The notes under the pieces: generated by a model
Seen by the model: only the letters and a program-made list of their open reading frames with translations
Databases searched by the model: none
What the model was told of the DNA's origin: nothing
Assembly: GCF_019312585.1 (NCBI RefSeq)
Contig: NZ_JAHWDP010000001.1
Span: 186,001 to 250,000 of the forward strand
Direction: 5' to 3'
Length of the DNA: 64,000 nt
DNA from: Halomarinibacterium sedimenti
GTDB lineage: Bacteria; Bacteroidota; Bacteroidia; Flavobacteriales; Flavobacteriaceae
In this document: piece by piece, positions 9,435-19,269 of the stretch
Layout of the letters: each line of letters opens with the position of its first letter
Position numbering within the stretch: the stretch's first letter is position 1
Made by a program: the position numbers and the translations under genes

Positions 9435-10598
9435 ATGTCAAAAATACTATTACTTGGATCGGGTGAATTAGGTAAAGAATTCGTCATCGCCGCACAACGT
9501 ATTGGACAAACCGTGATTGCAGTGGACAGCTACCCTAATGCTCCTGCTATGCAAGTGGCTCATGCATTTGAAGTCATAAATATGCTCGATGGCAAGGCAT
9601 TGGATGCTATTGTAGAAAAACACCAACCCGATTTTATTATTCCAGAAATTGAAGCAATTCGTACCGAACGGTTTTACGACTACGAAAAGCAAGGCTATAC
9701 AGTTGTACCTTCTGCAAAGGCGGCAAATTATACTATGAATAGAAAAGCCATTCGCGATCTGGCTGCCAAAGAATTGAGTTTAAAAACAGTAACGTATCGG
9801 TATGCAACCTCAGCTTCCAAACTAAAACAAGCCGTTTCTGAAATTGGAATACCGTGTGTGGTAAAACCTTTAATGTCTTCCAGCGGAAAAGGACAAAGCA
9901 CCATTGCATCTGAAAGCGACATTGAAAAAGCCTGGAACTACTCCCAAGAAGGTTCCCGAGGCGATGTGGCAGAAGTGATTGTAGAAGCTTTTGTAAACTT
10001 CAACTACGAAATAACCTTATTGACAGTCACTCAAAATAACGGTGCTACCCTATTTTGCCCACCTATTGGACATAGACAAGAGCGAGGCGATTACCAAGAA
10101 AGTTGGCAACCCGCTACTATGGAGGCGAAACACCTACAAGAAGCTCAAGATATGGCAGCTAAAGTAACCGGAGCCCTTGGAGGAGCAGGTATTTGGGGAG
10201 TCGAATTTTTTGTAGGAGATGACGGGGTTTATTTTTCAGAATTATCTCCAAGACCTCATGATACAGGGATGGTTACATTAGCCAATACGCAAAACTTTAA
10301 CGAATTTGAGTTACACCTTCGTGCCATTTTGAGCCTTCCTATTCCTGAAATAACACAAGAACGAATTGGCGCATCAGCAGTAATTCTTGCAAATGGGCAT
10401 TCTCAAAACCCTACCTATGATGGGATATCCGAAATAGCATCCGCGCCAAAAAGTGATTTCAGAATATTTGGAAAACCCAGTTCCAGACCTTATCGAAGAA
10501 TGGGCGTTGTAGTCACTTACGATTCGGTTAATGGCGATGTGGAAAAGGTGACACAGCGTGCCAAAGAACTAGTTAAAAAGGTGAAAGTCAATTTGTAA
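9435..10598 (+). CDS. purT: Formate-dependent GAR transformylase (PurT)
   Basis: A protein of 387 aa with an ATP-grasp fold. The N-terminal [10 protein letters not shown] nucleotide loop, [15 protein letters not shown]-loop-like segment and [16 protein letters not shown]-terminal metal/ATP site are all diagnostic of PurT. It makes formylglycinamide ribonucleotide from GAR, formate and ATP in purine synthesis. It stands alone, with a 219-base upstream region containing no other feature. Confidence 0.95.
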   Translation: MSKILLLGSGELGKEFVIAAQRIGQTVIAVDSYPNAPAMQVAHAFEVINMLDGKALDAIVEKHQPDFIIPEIEAIRTERFYDYEKQGYTVVPSAKAANYTMNRKAIRDLAAKELSLKTVTYRYATSASKLKQAVSEIGIPCVVKPLMSSSGKGQSTIASESDIEKAWNYSQEGSRGDVAEVIVEAFVNFNYEITLLTVTQNNGATLFCPPIGHRQERGDYQESWQPATMEAKHLQEAQDMAAKVTGALGGAGIWGVEFFVGDDGVYFSELSPRPHDTGMVTLANTQNFNEFELHLRAILSLPIPEITQERIGASAVILANGHSQNPTYDGISEIASAPKSDFRIFGKPSSRPYRRMGVVVTYDSVNGDVEKVTQRAKELVKKVKVNL

Positions 10599-10675
10599 TT
10601 CTTCAGAATTTCGATAAAAAAATCGATATCTCAATCTTTCTCAGTAATTTTAATGGATTGTAAGCCATACATCTT

Positions 10676-11485
10676 ATGAAGGTTATTGGATATATTTTAT
10701 TATTTATCTCTTGCTATGCTTCGGCTCAAGAAACCGAAAAAAAGTTCTCTTTGTTTTACGAAAATGACAAATACGAACTTACCCCAGAACACTTTCAGCT
10801 AATTGATAGTTTAAGGAGTTTAGAGAATAAATCGCTTTTCGATATACACATTAAAGGCTACACCAATAGTGTTGGCGAAGAAGGGTATAATATGGAGCTC
10901 TCCAGAAAAAGGGCCGAAAATGTAAAAAAGGAATTACGCGATTTTACCATCATCTCTAGCCAAGGTTTAGGACAACTGGATGGCGAAACAGCAAATAATC
11001 GTCGGGTGGACATCTTGATTCACCTAAAGACAGACCATATTCCGGTAGCTGGCGAAATTATGGAATTACCTATGGTTGAGGAGGCACAACCTTCTATTGT
11101 AAATTTAGTTATACCCAAAAAAGGAGATAAAGTAACATTACAAGGAATTATGTTTTATCCCGACAGAGATGTCATTATGGATGAAAGTAAAGAAGCCTTA
11201 GAAGAACTCGTTTCTTTTCTGAAAAAACACCCCAAAGTAAAGTTTAAACTCATTGGTCATATTTGCTGTGGAGATGATGAACGGCGTTATATAGATTTAA
11301 AGAACGTGCGCACGGGAAAGGATAACCTGTCAGAAGCTAGAGCGCAATCCTTGTACAATTACTTAGCAAAGCACGGCATCGATAAAAGACGAATGCGCTA
11401 TATAGGAATGGCTTATCGATATCCCACGGGAAAAGGGGATGAATTTGACCGGAGGGTAGAAATTGAAATTACAAGTGTTGACTAA
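10676..11485 (+). CDS. Outer membrane protein with two OmpA-like domains
   Basis: A protein of 269 aa with a short signal peptide (SCYASAQ). Two OmpA_C peptidoglycan-binding modules follow: the first at about residues 25-125 (SRKRAENVKKEL, NNRRVDILI) and the second at about 150-268 (GIMFYPDRDVIM, LSEARAQSLYNYL, EFDRRVEIEI). Such tandem modules tether the envelope to the cell wall. Adjacent Cys residues in GHICCGDD are unusual for the family. It is convergent with trkH, with only 3 bases between the genes. Confidence 0.82.
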   Translation: MKVIGYILLFISCYASAQETEKKFSLFYENDKYELTPEHFQLIDSLRSLENKSLFDIHIKGYTNSVGEEGYNMELSRKRAENVKKELRDFTIISSQGLGQLDGETANNRRVDILIHLKTDHIPVAGEIMELPMVEEAQPSIVNLVIPKKGDKVTLQGIMFYPDRDVIMDESKEALEELVSFLKKHPKVKFKLIGHICCGDDERRYIDLKNVRTGKDNLSEARAQSLYNYLAKHGIDKRRMRYIGMAYRYPTGKGDEFDRRVEIEITSVD

Positions 11486-11488
11486 ACG

Positions 11489-12994
11489 CTATCTATTTCT
11501 CCAAAAAAACGGGGTAAATAATATTAATACGGTAAATAGCTCTAGCCTCCCTATTAGCATTAAAAAACTTGACCACCATTTGGCCGCAGGAGGCAAACCA
11601 CTATAATTTTGAACAGGCCCTAAATCTCCCAGTGCGGGCCCTACATTTCCAAGAGTAGAAGCTGCTCCCCCTAATGATGTTTCAAAGTTTAAACCTAATA
11701 ATGAAAATACTAAAACCCCCACAATAAAGGATAGCATGTATAAAATAAAAAAGGCTAACACATTAAATACAATGGGTTGTTGCACGGCTTTATTATTATA
11801 TCGAACAGGCAAAATCGCGTTTGGGTGAAGTGTCCTTTTAAATTCTAGAATTCCATTTTTAATCATAATTAGATGCCTAACGACCTTAATACCTCCCGCA
11901 GTTGATCCTGCCGAGCCCCCTAAAAACATGAGTCCGAAAAAGAATATCGTTAAAAAAGGAGTCCAGGTAGTAAAATCGGCAGAGACAAAACCCGTAGTAG
12001 TCACTATGGCCAATACTTGAAACAACCCATGTCTAAAGGCATATTCTAGCGGACCTAAAACCATAGGGTCTTGTATGGCAGCCATTTCGTGATTTGCATA
12101 AATATAAATAAATAACGCAGCTACAAGTGTTAAACCCACTATAAAAGAAACATATAATTTAAATTCTTCGTCCTTTAGAATTTTCTGAAATTTAGTTTTA
12201 AAGGCAAAATAACTGAGCACAAAATTAGTTCCTGCCAAAAACATAAATACAATAATGATATATTGAATGATGGGTTGTGAGTTCCAATAGGCTACACTAG
12301 CATTTTTAGTTGAAAAACCTCCTGTGCTTAAGGTGCTAAGTGAATGATTTATAGCATCAAAAAAGGACATTCCAGCTATCCACAGTAATAAAGTTTCCGC
12401 CAAAGTATATCCAACATATATAAGCCACAATCGCTTTGCAGTATCAGTAATTCTTGGATGAAGTTTATCCCCGCCAGGACCTGGAGCTTCAGCCGCAAAA
12501 AGCTGCATCCCTCCTATTCCCAATAAAGGTAAAATTGCGATAGCAAGTACAATAATCCCCATCCCACCAATCCAATGTGTAATGCTTCTCCAAAAAAGCA
12601 CCCCTTTGGGAATAATCTCAATATCATTTAATATAGAAGCCCCAGTTGTTGTATAACCACTCATGGTTTCAAAAAAGGCATTGGTAAAACTTGGAATGGC
12701 ACCTGTAAATACATAAGGAAGTGTTCCAACTAGCGCCATAAAAATCCAACCAAAAGTAACCACGATGTACCCTTCCTTCTTCTGAATTTCCTTTCTATGG
12801 TTGCGAGTTGCCAACATAATAATTCCCCCTGCGAAAATGGCAACCAATGCTGCATAAATCATTTCAGTAAATACACCATCCTCATATAGTAAACTCACGA
12901 GTGCCGATAACAACATAAAGCCTCCATTTACCATAAACAGGAGCCCCATGAGATGAAAAATAATTCGGAAGTTTATTCTGGATAAGACACTCAT
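11489..12994 (-). CDS. trkH: Trk potassium uptake channel subunit TrkH
   Basis: A 501-aa integral membrane protein with four M1-P-M2 repeats; selectivity segments such as GYTTTGAS, STGGFST and TTTGFVS are visible. It imports K+ across the inner membrane together with TrkA. I chose the ATG at 12994, which overlaps the trkA stop as TAATG and so fits translational coupling. The open frame runs 16 codons further upstream inside trkA without adding family sequence. Confidence 0.93.
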   Translation of the reverse strand: MSVLSRINFRIIFHLMGLLFMVNGGFMLLSALVSLLYEDGVFTEMIYAALVAIFAGGIIMLATRNHRKEIQKKEGYIVVTFGWIFMALVGTLPYVFTGAIPSFTNAFFETMSGYTTTGASILNDIEIIPKGVLFWRSITHWIGGMGIIVLAIAILPLLGIGGMQLFAAEAPGPGGDKLHPRITDTAKRLWLIYVGYTLAETLLLWIAGMSFFDAINHSLSTLSTGGFSTKNASVAYWNSQPIIQYIIIVFMFLAGTNFVLSYFAFKTKFQKILKDEEFKLYVSFIVGLTLVAALFIYIYANHEMAAIQDPMVLGPLEYAFRHGLFQVLAIVTTTGFVSADFTTWTPFLTIFFFGLMFLGGSAGSTAGGIKVVRHLIMIKNGILEFKRTLHPNAILPVRYNNKAVQQPIVFNVLAFFILYMLSFIVGVLVFSLLGLNFETSLGGAASTLGNVGPALGDLGPVQNYSGLPPAAKWWSSFLMLIGRLELFTVLILFTPFFWRNR

Positions 12995-14343
12995 TACGTA
13001 AAGAGATTTTCCACTTTTTTGATGGATTGTGGAAGACAACACACTACAATTCGGTCACCACTTTGAATTTTAAAATCTCCAAGTGCAATCATCCCTTCTC
13101 CATTTCTAATCACCCCACCAATAATGGCAGATCGCGGGAAATTAATTTCTTTAATCAATTTATCACAAACTTGAGAAGTAGGAGAAACCACAAATTCCAA
13201 AAGCTCGGCATTCATGTTGTTCAATCGGGTCATGGCTACAATTTCACCTTTTCGAACGTATCTAAAAATATGATTTGCCGCCAACAGTTTTTTATTGATT
13301 AACGTATCAATGCCTATAGAATGTGAAAGCTGGAAATAATCCATATTTTCAACCAATGCCATCGTTTTTTTAACCCCTTTGGATTTTGCAACGAGGCATG
13401 ACATAATGTTGATTTCACTATTCCCCGTTACCGAAATAAAAGCATCCATTTCAGAAATAGATTCTTCTTGAAGCAATTCAACATTTCTACCATCTCCATT
13501 AATCACCAAACAATTCGGGATATCGTCGGCTATTTCAAAAGCCTTTTCTTTATTGTTTTCAATAAGTTTTACATTAAACTTACTTTTACAAAGGTCAATA
13601 GCTGTTTTGCAACCTATATTACTACCTCCTAAAATCATGACATTTTTTATGTCTTCTTTTATTTTACCAGATAGTTTGTAGATATAATCTACACCTTCTT
13701 CGGTGGTAGTAAAATAGACTTGATCTCCTTCTTTAAATTGTGTATCCCCTCTCGGAATTAAGGTATACTGAGTTCCATACCTCTGTATGGCAATGGGTAC
13801 ATAGTTTAATTCTGGATATTGCAACCCTACTTCTCGTACTGTTTTTCCAACAAAAGCAGCCGTTCGGCTTAAATATAAGCCAATCATGGTTAGGGCACCA
13901 TCTTCAAATTTATAAGTGTCATTAAAGGCACTTTGATTGAGCAGCAATTCAATTTCATTAGAGGCAAGCGCTTCTGGAGAAATTAATTCATCAATTCCAA
14001 ACTTGGTAAACCCTACTTCATCTTTGTTATCCAAAAATTCTGTATTCGAAATTCGAGCAATGGTTTGCTTTGCTCCCAATTGCTTTGCCAATACACAACA
14101 TGTAATATTGGTCGTTTCGCTGGAAGTAACGCCAATAACCAAATCGGTTCGATCTACCTGAGCGTCTTTTAAAACATTGATAGATGTTGCATCCCCGCGA
14201 ATTACACGAATATCCAAATGGGTATCTGCATACGCTAGAGAATCTCTGTTGGTATCTATTAGGGTGATGTCTTGCGACTCAAAAGAAAGTAGCTTTGCTA
14301 AATGAAATCCTACCTCACCGGCACCGGCAATAATAATTTTCAT
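12994..14343 (-). CDS. trkA: Trk system potassium regulator TrkA
   Basis: A protein of 449 aa with two RCK modules. The first begins MKIIIAGAGEVG (GxGxxG Rossmann loop, residues 7-12) and the second begins at about residue 225 with VMILGGSNIGCKTA. Each is followed by a TrkA_C domain. It is the cytoplasmic NAD(H)/nucleotide-binding gating ring of TrkH. The ATG at 14343 places the Rossmann strand at the N-terminus; an upstream extension lacks support. It forms a two-gene operon with trkH. Confidence 0.94.
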   Translation of the reverse strand: MKIIIAGAGEVGFHLAKLLSFESQDITLIDTNRDSLAYADTHLDIRVIRGDATSINVLKDAQVDRTDLVIGVTSSETTNITCCVLAKQLGAKQTIARISNTEFLDNKDEVGFTKFGIDELISPEALASNEIELLLNQSAFNDTYKFEDGALTMIGLYLSRTAAFVGKTVREVGLQYPELNYVPIAIQRYGTQYTLIPRGDTQFKEGDQVYFTTTEEGVDYIYKLSGKIKEDIKNVMILGGSNIGCKTAIDLCKSKFNVKLIENNKEKAFEIADDIPNCLVINGDGRNVELLQEESISEMDAFISVTGNSEINIMSCLVAKSKGVKKTMALVENMDYFQLSHSIGIDTLINKKLLAANHIFRYVRKGEIVAMTRLNNMNAELLEFVVSPTSQVCDKLIKEINFPRSAIIGGVIRNGEGMIALGDFKIQSGDRIVVCCLPQSIKKVENLFT

Positions 14344-14452
14344 ATAAATGAATGTGCAATAAGAGTACAAAGGTACAAAAAAGAAGTATCCTAATGGATT
14401 TTAAGACCGTCATTTAAAATCAACTACATGGTATCATTCCATTAAAAAATAG

Positions 14453-14460
14453 TAGTTTTG
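14453..14460 (+). promoter_or_regulatory. -7 box TAGTTTTG of the ubiE operon
   Basis: An exact TAnnTTTG match 12 bases before the ubiE ATG, implying a very short 5' leader. No TTG -33 element is obvious. Confidence 0.5.
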
Positions 14461-14471
14461 CAACCGTATTT

Positions 14472-15203
14472 ATGGAAAAAAAAGTGACCCCATATCAAGA
14501 ATCTTCTTTGAATAAAAAGGAACAAGTTGAACAAATGTTCGATACCATTTCTGAAGAATACGACGGTTTAAATCGTGTAATCTCTTTAGGAACGGATGTT
14601 TCCTGGCGAAAAAAAGTGGTCAAATTTGTCAAACAGAAAAATCCAAAATCCATTCTAGATATTGCCACAGGAACTGGTGATTTGGCCCTGCAATTTGCAC
14701 AGAAAACTGAAGCCGAAAGAATTGTTGGCCTTGATTTATCTGAGGGCATGCTTTCCATTGCAAAAAAGAAAGCATTAAAAAAACCTTCAAACACGAAAGT
14801 AGATTTTATAAAAGGAGATAGTGAAAACTTACCATTTGAAGACAATAGCTTTGATGCCATCACGGTTTCTTTTGGAATTCGGAATTTTGAAGATTTAAAC
14901 AAAGGACTTTCAGAAATATATAGGGTGCTTTCGCCTGGTGGTATTTTTGTGATTTTAGAAACTTCGGTGCCCACAAAATTTCCCTGGAAGCAGGGTTATC
15001 ATATTTACAGTAAAGGAATTTTACCTATTATTGGGAAAGTTTTTTCGAAAGATAGAGTAGCCTATCGTTATTTAAGCGAAAGTGCTTCCGTTTTTCCTCA
15101 CGGCGAAAAACTAAACAATATTTTAAGAAAAATTGGGTTTATAGAGGTGGAAAATAAGCCACAAACCTTAGGAGTAGCTACCATTTATTTGGCGTCTAAA
15201 TGA
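14472..15203 (+). CDS. ubiE: Demethylmenaquinone methyltransferase UbiE/MenG
   Basis: A 243-aa class I methyltransferase. The SAM motif DIATGTGDLALQFA, the DLSEGML acidic loop and the VSFGIRNFEDLNKGL signature identify UbiE/MenG. In Bacteroidetes, whose quinone is menaquinone, it carries out the last step of menaquinone synthesis. It overlaps porT by 4 bases (ATGA). Confidence 0.93.
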   Translation: MEKKVTPYQESSLNKKEQVEQMFDTISEEYDGLNRVISLGTDVSWRKKVVKFVKQKNPKSILDIATGTGDLALQFAQKTEAERIVGLDLSEGMLSIAKKKALKKPSNTKVDFIKGDSENLPFEDNSFDAITVSFGIRNFEDLNKGLSEIYRVLSPGGIFVILETSVPTKFPWKQGYHIYSKGILPIIGKVFSKDRVAYRYLSESASVFPHGEKLNNILRKIGFIEVENKPQTLGVATIYLASK

Positions 15204-15913
15204 TTATGAAGAAACTATTTTTACTATTAGCATTGTGCCTTTTTGCGCAACATATGAACGCGCAATTGTTTAGCAAAGAACGTCTTGCCAACCTAGAAAC
15301 TTTCGACAACAGATTTCTTACTTGGGGATACTTTTTGGGTTTTAATCAATACGATTTTAAGTTTGAGTATGCCAACCAAAACACCGACTTAGACACAGAT
15401 ATTGAAGTTGAAAGCCAGTTAGGTTTTAATGTTGGGCTAATTGGAGATATGCGGATTAATAGATATATGAATCTTCGGTTGGAACCAGGAATATATTTTA
15501 CCCAACGCAATTTAATTTTTCCAGGTTTTGAAGAAGAGCTTGATTATTTTAGAGAAGTTAAGTCTACTTACATTCACGTTCCTTTATTGCTTAAAGTTTC
15601 TACCAAAAGACTAAATAATATTAAGCCATTTGTAGTGGTGGGAATGTCTAGGTCTATCAATTTGGGTAGTAATGAAAAAAATCCGGAGGACAATAACGAA
15701 GGACAATTTAGAATGACTCGAGGAACAAACTATTTCGAATTAGGTTTTGGAATCGACTTGTACTTATTTTATTTCAAATTTACACCTTCTATACGTGGTG
15801 TATTTGCAACAAGTGACGAATTGGTGCGTGACGATGATCCCAATAGTCCGTGGACTTCGAATATCGATCAAATGTCTACCCGTGGTATTTTCTTAAACTT
15901 TACGTTTCAGTAG
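15200..15913 (+). CDS. porT: Type IX secretion system protein PorT
   Basis: A protein of 237 aa with a signal peptide (cleavage near MNAQ) and an outer membrane beta-barrel-like body; the early TWGYFLGFNQYDF motif is typical of PorT/SprT. PorT is a core factor for secretion and gliding by the T9SS. The gene order ubiE-porT-trmH family-tamL is a recurring flavobacterial arrangement and supports the call. It starts at ATG 15200 inside the ubiE stop, with a second ATG two codons later. Confidence 0.87.
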   Translation: MIMKKLFLLLALCLFAQHMNAQLFSKERLANLETFDNRFLTWGYFLGFNQYDFKFEYANQNTDLDTDIEVESQLGFNVGLIGDMRINRYMNLRLEPGIYFTQRNLIFPGFEEELDYFREVKSTYIHVPLLLKVSTKRLNNIKPFVVVGMSRSINLGSNEKNPEDNNEGQFRMTRGTNYFELGFGIDLYLFYFKFTPSIRGVFATSDELVRDDDPNSPWTSNIDQMSTRGIFLNFTFQ

Positions 15914-16628
15914 TTCTTCGGAATTCACTTAACAAAATTCCTGTAGCCGTGGCTACGTTTAAGCTTTCGGCGACATTATTTTTACTGAAATTGGGTATTG
16001 TAATTTTATGTGTTGCAAGCTGAAGTATTTCTTCGGAAACCCCATTGGCTTCATTCCCCATTACCAACAAAGCATTTTTTGGCAACACTTCTGAATATAC
16101 ATTCCTTCCTTCCATTACAGCCGTATAAATGGGCAATTCTGTTTCCTTCAAAATAGGTTTTAAATCTGTATATAATACCGAAACTCTAGCAATAGAACCC
16201 ATGGTGGCTTGCACCACTTTAGGATTATAGCAATCTACGGTATCCAAAGAACAAATTAGTTGAGAAATGCCAAACCAATCACAAAGTCTAATAATAGTTC
16301 CTAAATTTCCAGGATCCCGAACCGAATCTAACACCACTTGCAATCCTTCCGTTTTAATAGGTGTTTCATCTGGAATCTCAAAAACGGCTAATACGCCATT
16401 AGCGTTTTTTAAAGCACTTATTTTTTTTAATTCGGTTTCGGAAATGGTTTGATAGTCTTCATAAATTTCAGAAACATCTTCAGTGGCAAAGAGTGCATGT
16501 AGTTTTACACCACCAGAAATCAAGTCTGATATAATCTTTTCCCCTTCAGCGATAAAAAGTCCGTGTTTATTTCGGTACTTTTTTTGTTGTAGACTCGTTA
16601 TTAATTTAATTTCGCTTTTGCTTATCAA
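15900..16628 (-). CDS. TrmH-family RNA 2'-O-methyltransferase (SpoU type)
   Basis: A SpoU/TrmH-family methyltransferase. The N-terminal substrate-binding domain (SLQQKKYRNKHGLFIAEGEK) is followed by the knotted SPOUT domain with VLDSVRDPGNLGTIIRLCDWFG, MGNEANGVSEE and KITIPNFSKNNVAESLNVATA, the three class motifs. It methylates a ribose in rRNA, probably 23S (RlmB/RlmI-like). A TTG at 16628 matches the usual N-terminus of relatives; the longer frame to 16673 would overlap tamL. The 3' end overlaps porT by 14 bases. Confidence 0.88.
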   Translation of the reverse strand: MISKSEIKLITSLQQKKYRNKHGLFIAEGEKIISDLISGGVKLHALFATEDVSEIYEDYQTISETELKKISALKNANGVLAVFEIPDETPIKTEGLQVVLDSVRDPGNLGTIIRLCDWFGISQLICSLDTVDCYNPKVVQATMGSIARVSVLYTDLKPILKETELPIYTAVMEGRNVYSEVLPKNALLVMGNEANGVSEEILQLATHKITIPNFSKNNVAESLNVATATGILLSEFRRTTET

Positions 16629-16646
16629 AATTATCCTATTTTTGAA

Positions 16647-19220
16647 TTGAGAAATACACACTCTTTGACTCAAACTCTCACAAAAATATCATTATTTTTA
16701 GGAATACTCGTGCTTTTAGGCTCGTGTAATGCTGTTAAACATTTAAAAGATGATGAGCTTTTATTGGAAGAAAATGTGGTGATGATTAATGGCGAAAAGA
16801 GTAAAGATGCCGAGGTGTATAGTTTAATTTCTCAAAAGCCCAATCCAAGGATTCCTGTATTGGGGATTCCATTTAGCTTACATGTATACAATCTTGCCGA
16901 ACCAAAGCCAGACTCCACCTTTCAAGCTTGGTTAAATAGAAAACCCAATCGTGAAAAGCGACTAAACAATTTATTATCTAAAAAGCAAGTCTTAGCGCTG
17001 GATAGCAGTAAAATTAAATTTAACGAATGGCTAAAAAGAAATGGTACTGCCCCTGTGATTATTGAAGACAAAAGAGCCGAAAAATCCCTTAGGCAAATAA
17101 AAAAATATTTTTATAACAAAGGGTGGTTTAATGTGGATGGAGATTATAAGATTTCAAAAGATTCAACAAAGGAAAAAAGAGGAAATGTAACCTACTCCAT
17201 TCAAAAAAGAACCCCGTATTTAATTGATTCTATTTCAGAAAAAATAAGTTCTCCTGTAGTAGATTCTCTTTTTCAACGTTCAAAAGGTAGAACATTTATT
17301 AAATCGGGGGAGCAATACAATGTGGCCAATTTTGAAAATGAACGTTCCAGAATTACCCTTCAGCTTCGCAACTCTGGACTGTACTATTTTGATCAAGATT
17401 ACGTAAATTTTGAAGCTGATACAAACAACGTTGGGCATAAAGTACACATAGAATATATTATTCCCGATAGGCGAATTCGACGTGGAGATACTACCGCTTA
17501 CGAACCCTTTAAAGTGCATACCATAAATGAGGTACGCATTATAACAGACTATAAAACGGCAAATCGGAACAATGCATTTAAGGATTCTGTACAATATAAA
17601 GGGTATAAACTTTTTGGATATGACAAATTAAAATACCGTCCCAAAGCTATTACAGATGCTATTTCCATTAATCCAGGTGGGATTTTTAAAGACATTGATA
17701 GAACCTTAACCTATAACCAAATTAGTGAACTTAGGAACTTTAGATATCCTAATATAACCTATCAAGAAGATCCAAGAGACACGACGGGTACTGGTTTAAT
17801 TACTACCATTCTATTGACTCCGCGAAAAAAATATACTGTTGGACTAGATTTTGATGCCTATACTTCTACCATTCAACAATTTGGAATAGGATTTAGTAGT
17901 AGTTTTTTGATTAGAAATGTATTTCGAGGGGCAGAAAACTTAGAAATTTCGGCAAGCGGTAGTGTAGGTTCTTCAAAAGATAATGCAGATGCAAGCAGCA
18001 GGTTTTTTAACACCTCAGACGTTGGGTTTGATGTAAAATTGACCTTCCCAACTATTCTTTTTCCTATTAATACTGAGAAGTTCATCCCCAAATACAATTC
18101 TCCATTTACTACCATAAGTGCGGGAATTAATGTTCAGAACAATATTGGGTTAGACAGACAAAACATCAACAGTATTTTTAGTTACCGCTGGAAACCTACA
18201 ACCATTAGGACAAACAGGTTCGATTTGGTGAACTTGCAATATGTAAGAAACCTAAACCCAACCAACTATTTTAATGTGTATGTTTCTTCTTATGATAGGT
18301 TGAATGAAATTGCCCAAGAAGTTGGATATGACTTTGAAAATGAAGATGAAGCGTTAATTATTCCAAATGAGACTGATATGTTTATAAATGCATTCTTTGC
18401 TCCCGGAAACCCATATAACGCCTCCCAAGACCTAATTGATGAAATGACATCTATTGTACAGAGAAAAAATAGACTCTCTGAAAACAATTTGATTTTTGCT
18501 TCCAACTTCACATGGACAAGAGATAGTCGTGAAAATATTAACGACAATAGTTTTTCCAGAGTACAATGGAAAGTTGAGTTAGCTGGAAATTTACTATCTG
18601 GAATCGCGTCTTTGGCTAACCTTGAAAAGAACGCCGACGGTAATAATGAGCTTCTAGGTGTTGTCTTTTCGCAATATGCCAAATTTGAAACAAGCTATAT
18701 AAGGCACTGGCAATTGGCTGGAAGTTCCTTACTAGCCGTAAGAGCTTTTGGCGGTATTGCAATTCCGTATGGAAATAGTAACTCCATCCCATTTACGCGT
18801 AGTTATTTTGCGGGTGGAGCTAATGATAATAGAGGCTGGAGACCTTACGATTTAGGACCAGGAAGCAGTGGTAGTCTTCTCGATTTTAATGAAGCTAATT
18901 TTAAACTAGCCTTTAATGCAGAATATCGCTATACCCTACTAGGAAGTTTTAAAGGTGCTTTTTTTGCCGATGCAGGAAACATTTGGAATGTATTTGATGA
19001 AATCGAGAGTGAGGCATTTCGTTTTGACGGAATAAAAGACCTAAAAGAAATTGCCCTCGCTACTGGATTTGGCTTAAGATATGATTTTGGGTTCTTCGTA
19101 ATTCGTTTTGACGTTGGGTTTAAAACACATAATCCAGGAAGAGCCATTGGTGATCGTTGGTTTAAAGAATACAATTTTGCCAATGCTGTTTATAACATAG
19201 GTATTAACTATCCGTTCTAA
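16647..19220 (+). CDS. tamL: Translocation and assembly module lipoprotein TamL
   Basis: A protein of 857 aa in the BamA/TamA (Omp85) superfamily. A lipoprotein signal with lipobox LGSC (about residue 27) is the mark of Bacteroidetes TamL, unlike TamA. POTRA-like repeats fill about residues 30-400, and the D15 barrel fills the rest (SYFAGGANDNRGWRPYDLG, then GDRWFKEYNF) and ends in Phe, the usual outer membrane insertion signal. It acts with TamB in outer membrane assembly. The start is uncertain: only TTG codons (16647 or 16665) fit before the signal peptide. Confidence 0.88.
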   Translation: MRNTHSLTQTLTKISLFLGILVLLGSCNAVKHLKDDELLLEENVVMINGEKSKDAEVYSLISQKPNPRIPVLGIPFSLHVYNLAEPKPDSTFQAWLNRKPNREKRLNNLLSKKQVLALDSSKIKFNEWLKRNGTAPVIIEDKRAEKSLRQIKKYFYNKGWFNVDGDYKISKDSTKEKRGNVTYSIQKRTPYLIDSISEKISSPVVDSLFQRSKGRTFIKSGEQYNVANFENERSRITLQLRNSGLYYFDQDYVNFEADTNNVGHKVHIEYIIPDRRIRRGDTTAYEPFKVHTINEVRIITDYKTANRNNAFKDSVQYKGYKLFGYDKLKYRPKAITDAISINPGGIFKDIDRTLTYNQISELRNFRYPNITYQEDPRDTTGTGLITTILLTPRKKYTVGLDFDAYTSTIQQFGIGFSSSFLIRNVFRGAENLEISASGSVGSSKDNADASSRFFNTSDVGFDVKLTFPTILFPINTEKFIPKYNSPFTTISAGINVQNNIGLDRQNINSIFSYRWKPTTIRTNRFDLVNLQYVRNLNPTNYFNVYVSSYDRLNEIAQEVGYDFENEDEALIIPNETDMFINAFFAPGNPYNASQDLIDEMTSIVQRKNRLSENNLIFASNFTWTRDSRENINDNSFSRVQWKVELAGNLLSGIASLANLEKNADGNNELLGVVFSQYAKFETSYIRHWQLAGSSLLAVRAFGGIAIPYGNSNSIPFTRSYFAGGANDNRGWRPYDLGPGSSGSLLDFNEANFKLAFNAEYRYTLLGSFKGAFFADAGNIWNVFDEIESEAFRFDGIKDLKEIALATGFGLRYDFGFFVIRFDVGFKTHNPGRAIGDRWFKEYNFANAVYNIGINYPF

Positions 19221-19235
19221 ACCATTTTAATTTTT

Positions 19236-19243
19236 TATTTTTG
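19236..19243 (+). promoter_or_regulatory. -7 box TATTTTTG of fbaA
   Basis: An exact TAnnTTTG match 27 bases upstream of the fbaA ATG, in an AT-rich intergenic gap. Confidence 0.5.
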
Positions 19244-19269
19244 TTCATTCATAACAAATACTATTATAT

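Noticed and set aside
14495-14974. Long minus-strand open frame (159 codons) opposite ubiE
   Set aside because: It lies wholly inside ubiE, which has all its family motifs, and its translation has no recognisable domain or signal.
16637-16644. TATTTTTG resembling a -7 box for tamL
   Set aside because: It ends only 2 bases before the possible TTG start at 16647 and 20 before the next, and lies within the divergent gene's start region. The placement is too uncertain to list as a promoter.
18290-18682. Minus-strand open frame of 130 codons opposite tamL
   Set aside because: It is contained in the tamL barrel region and shows no motif or expression signal.
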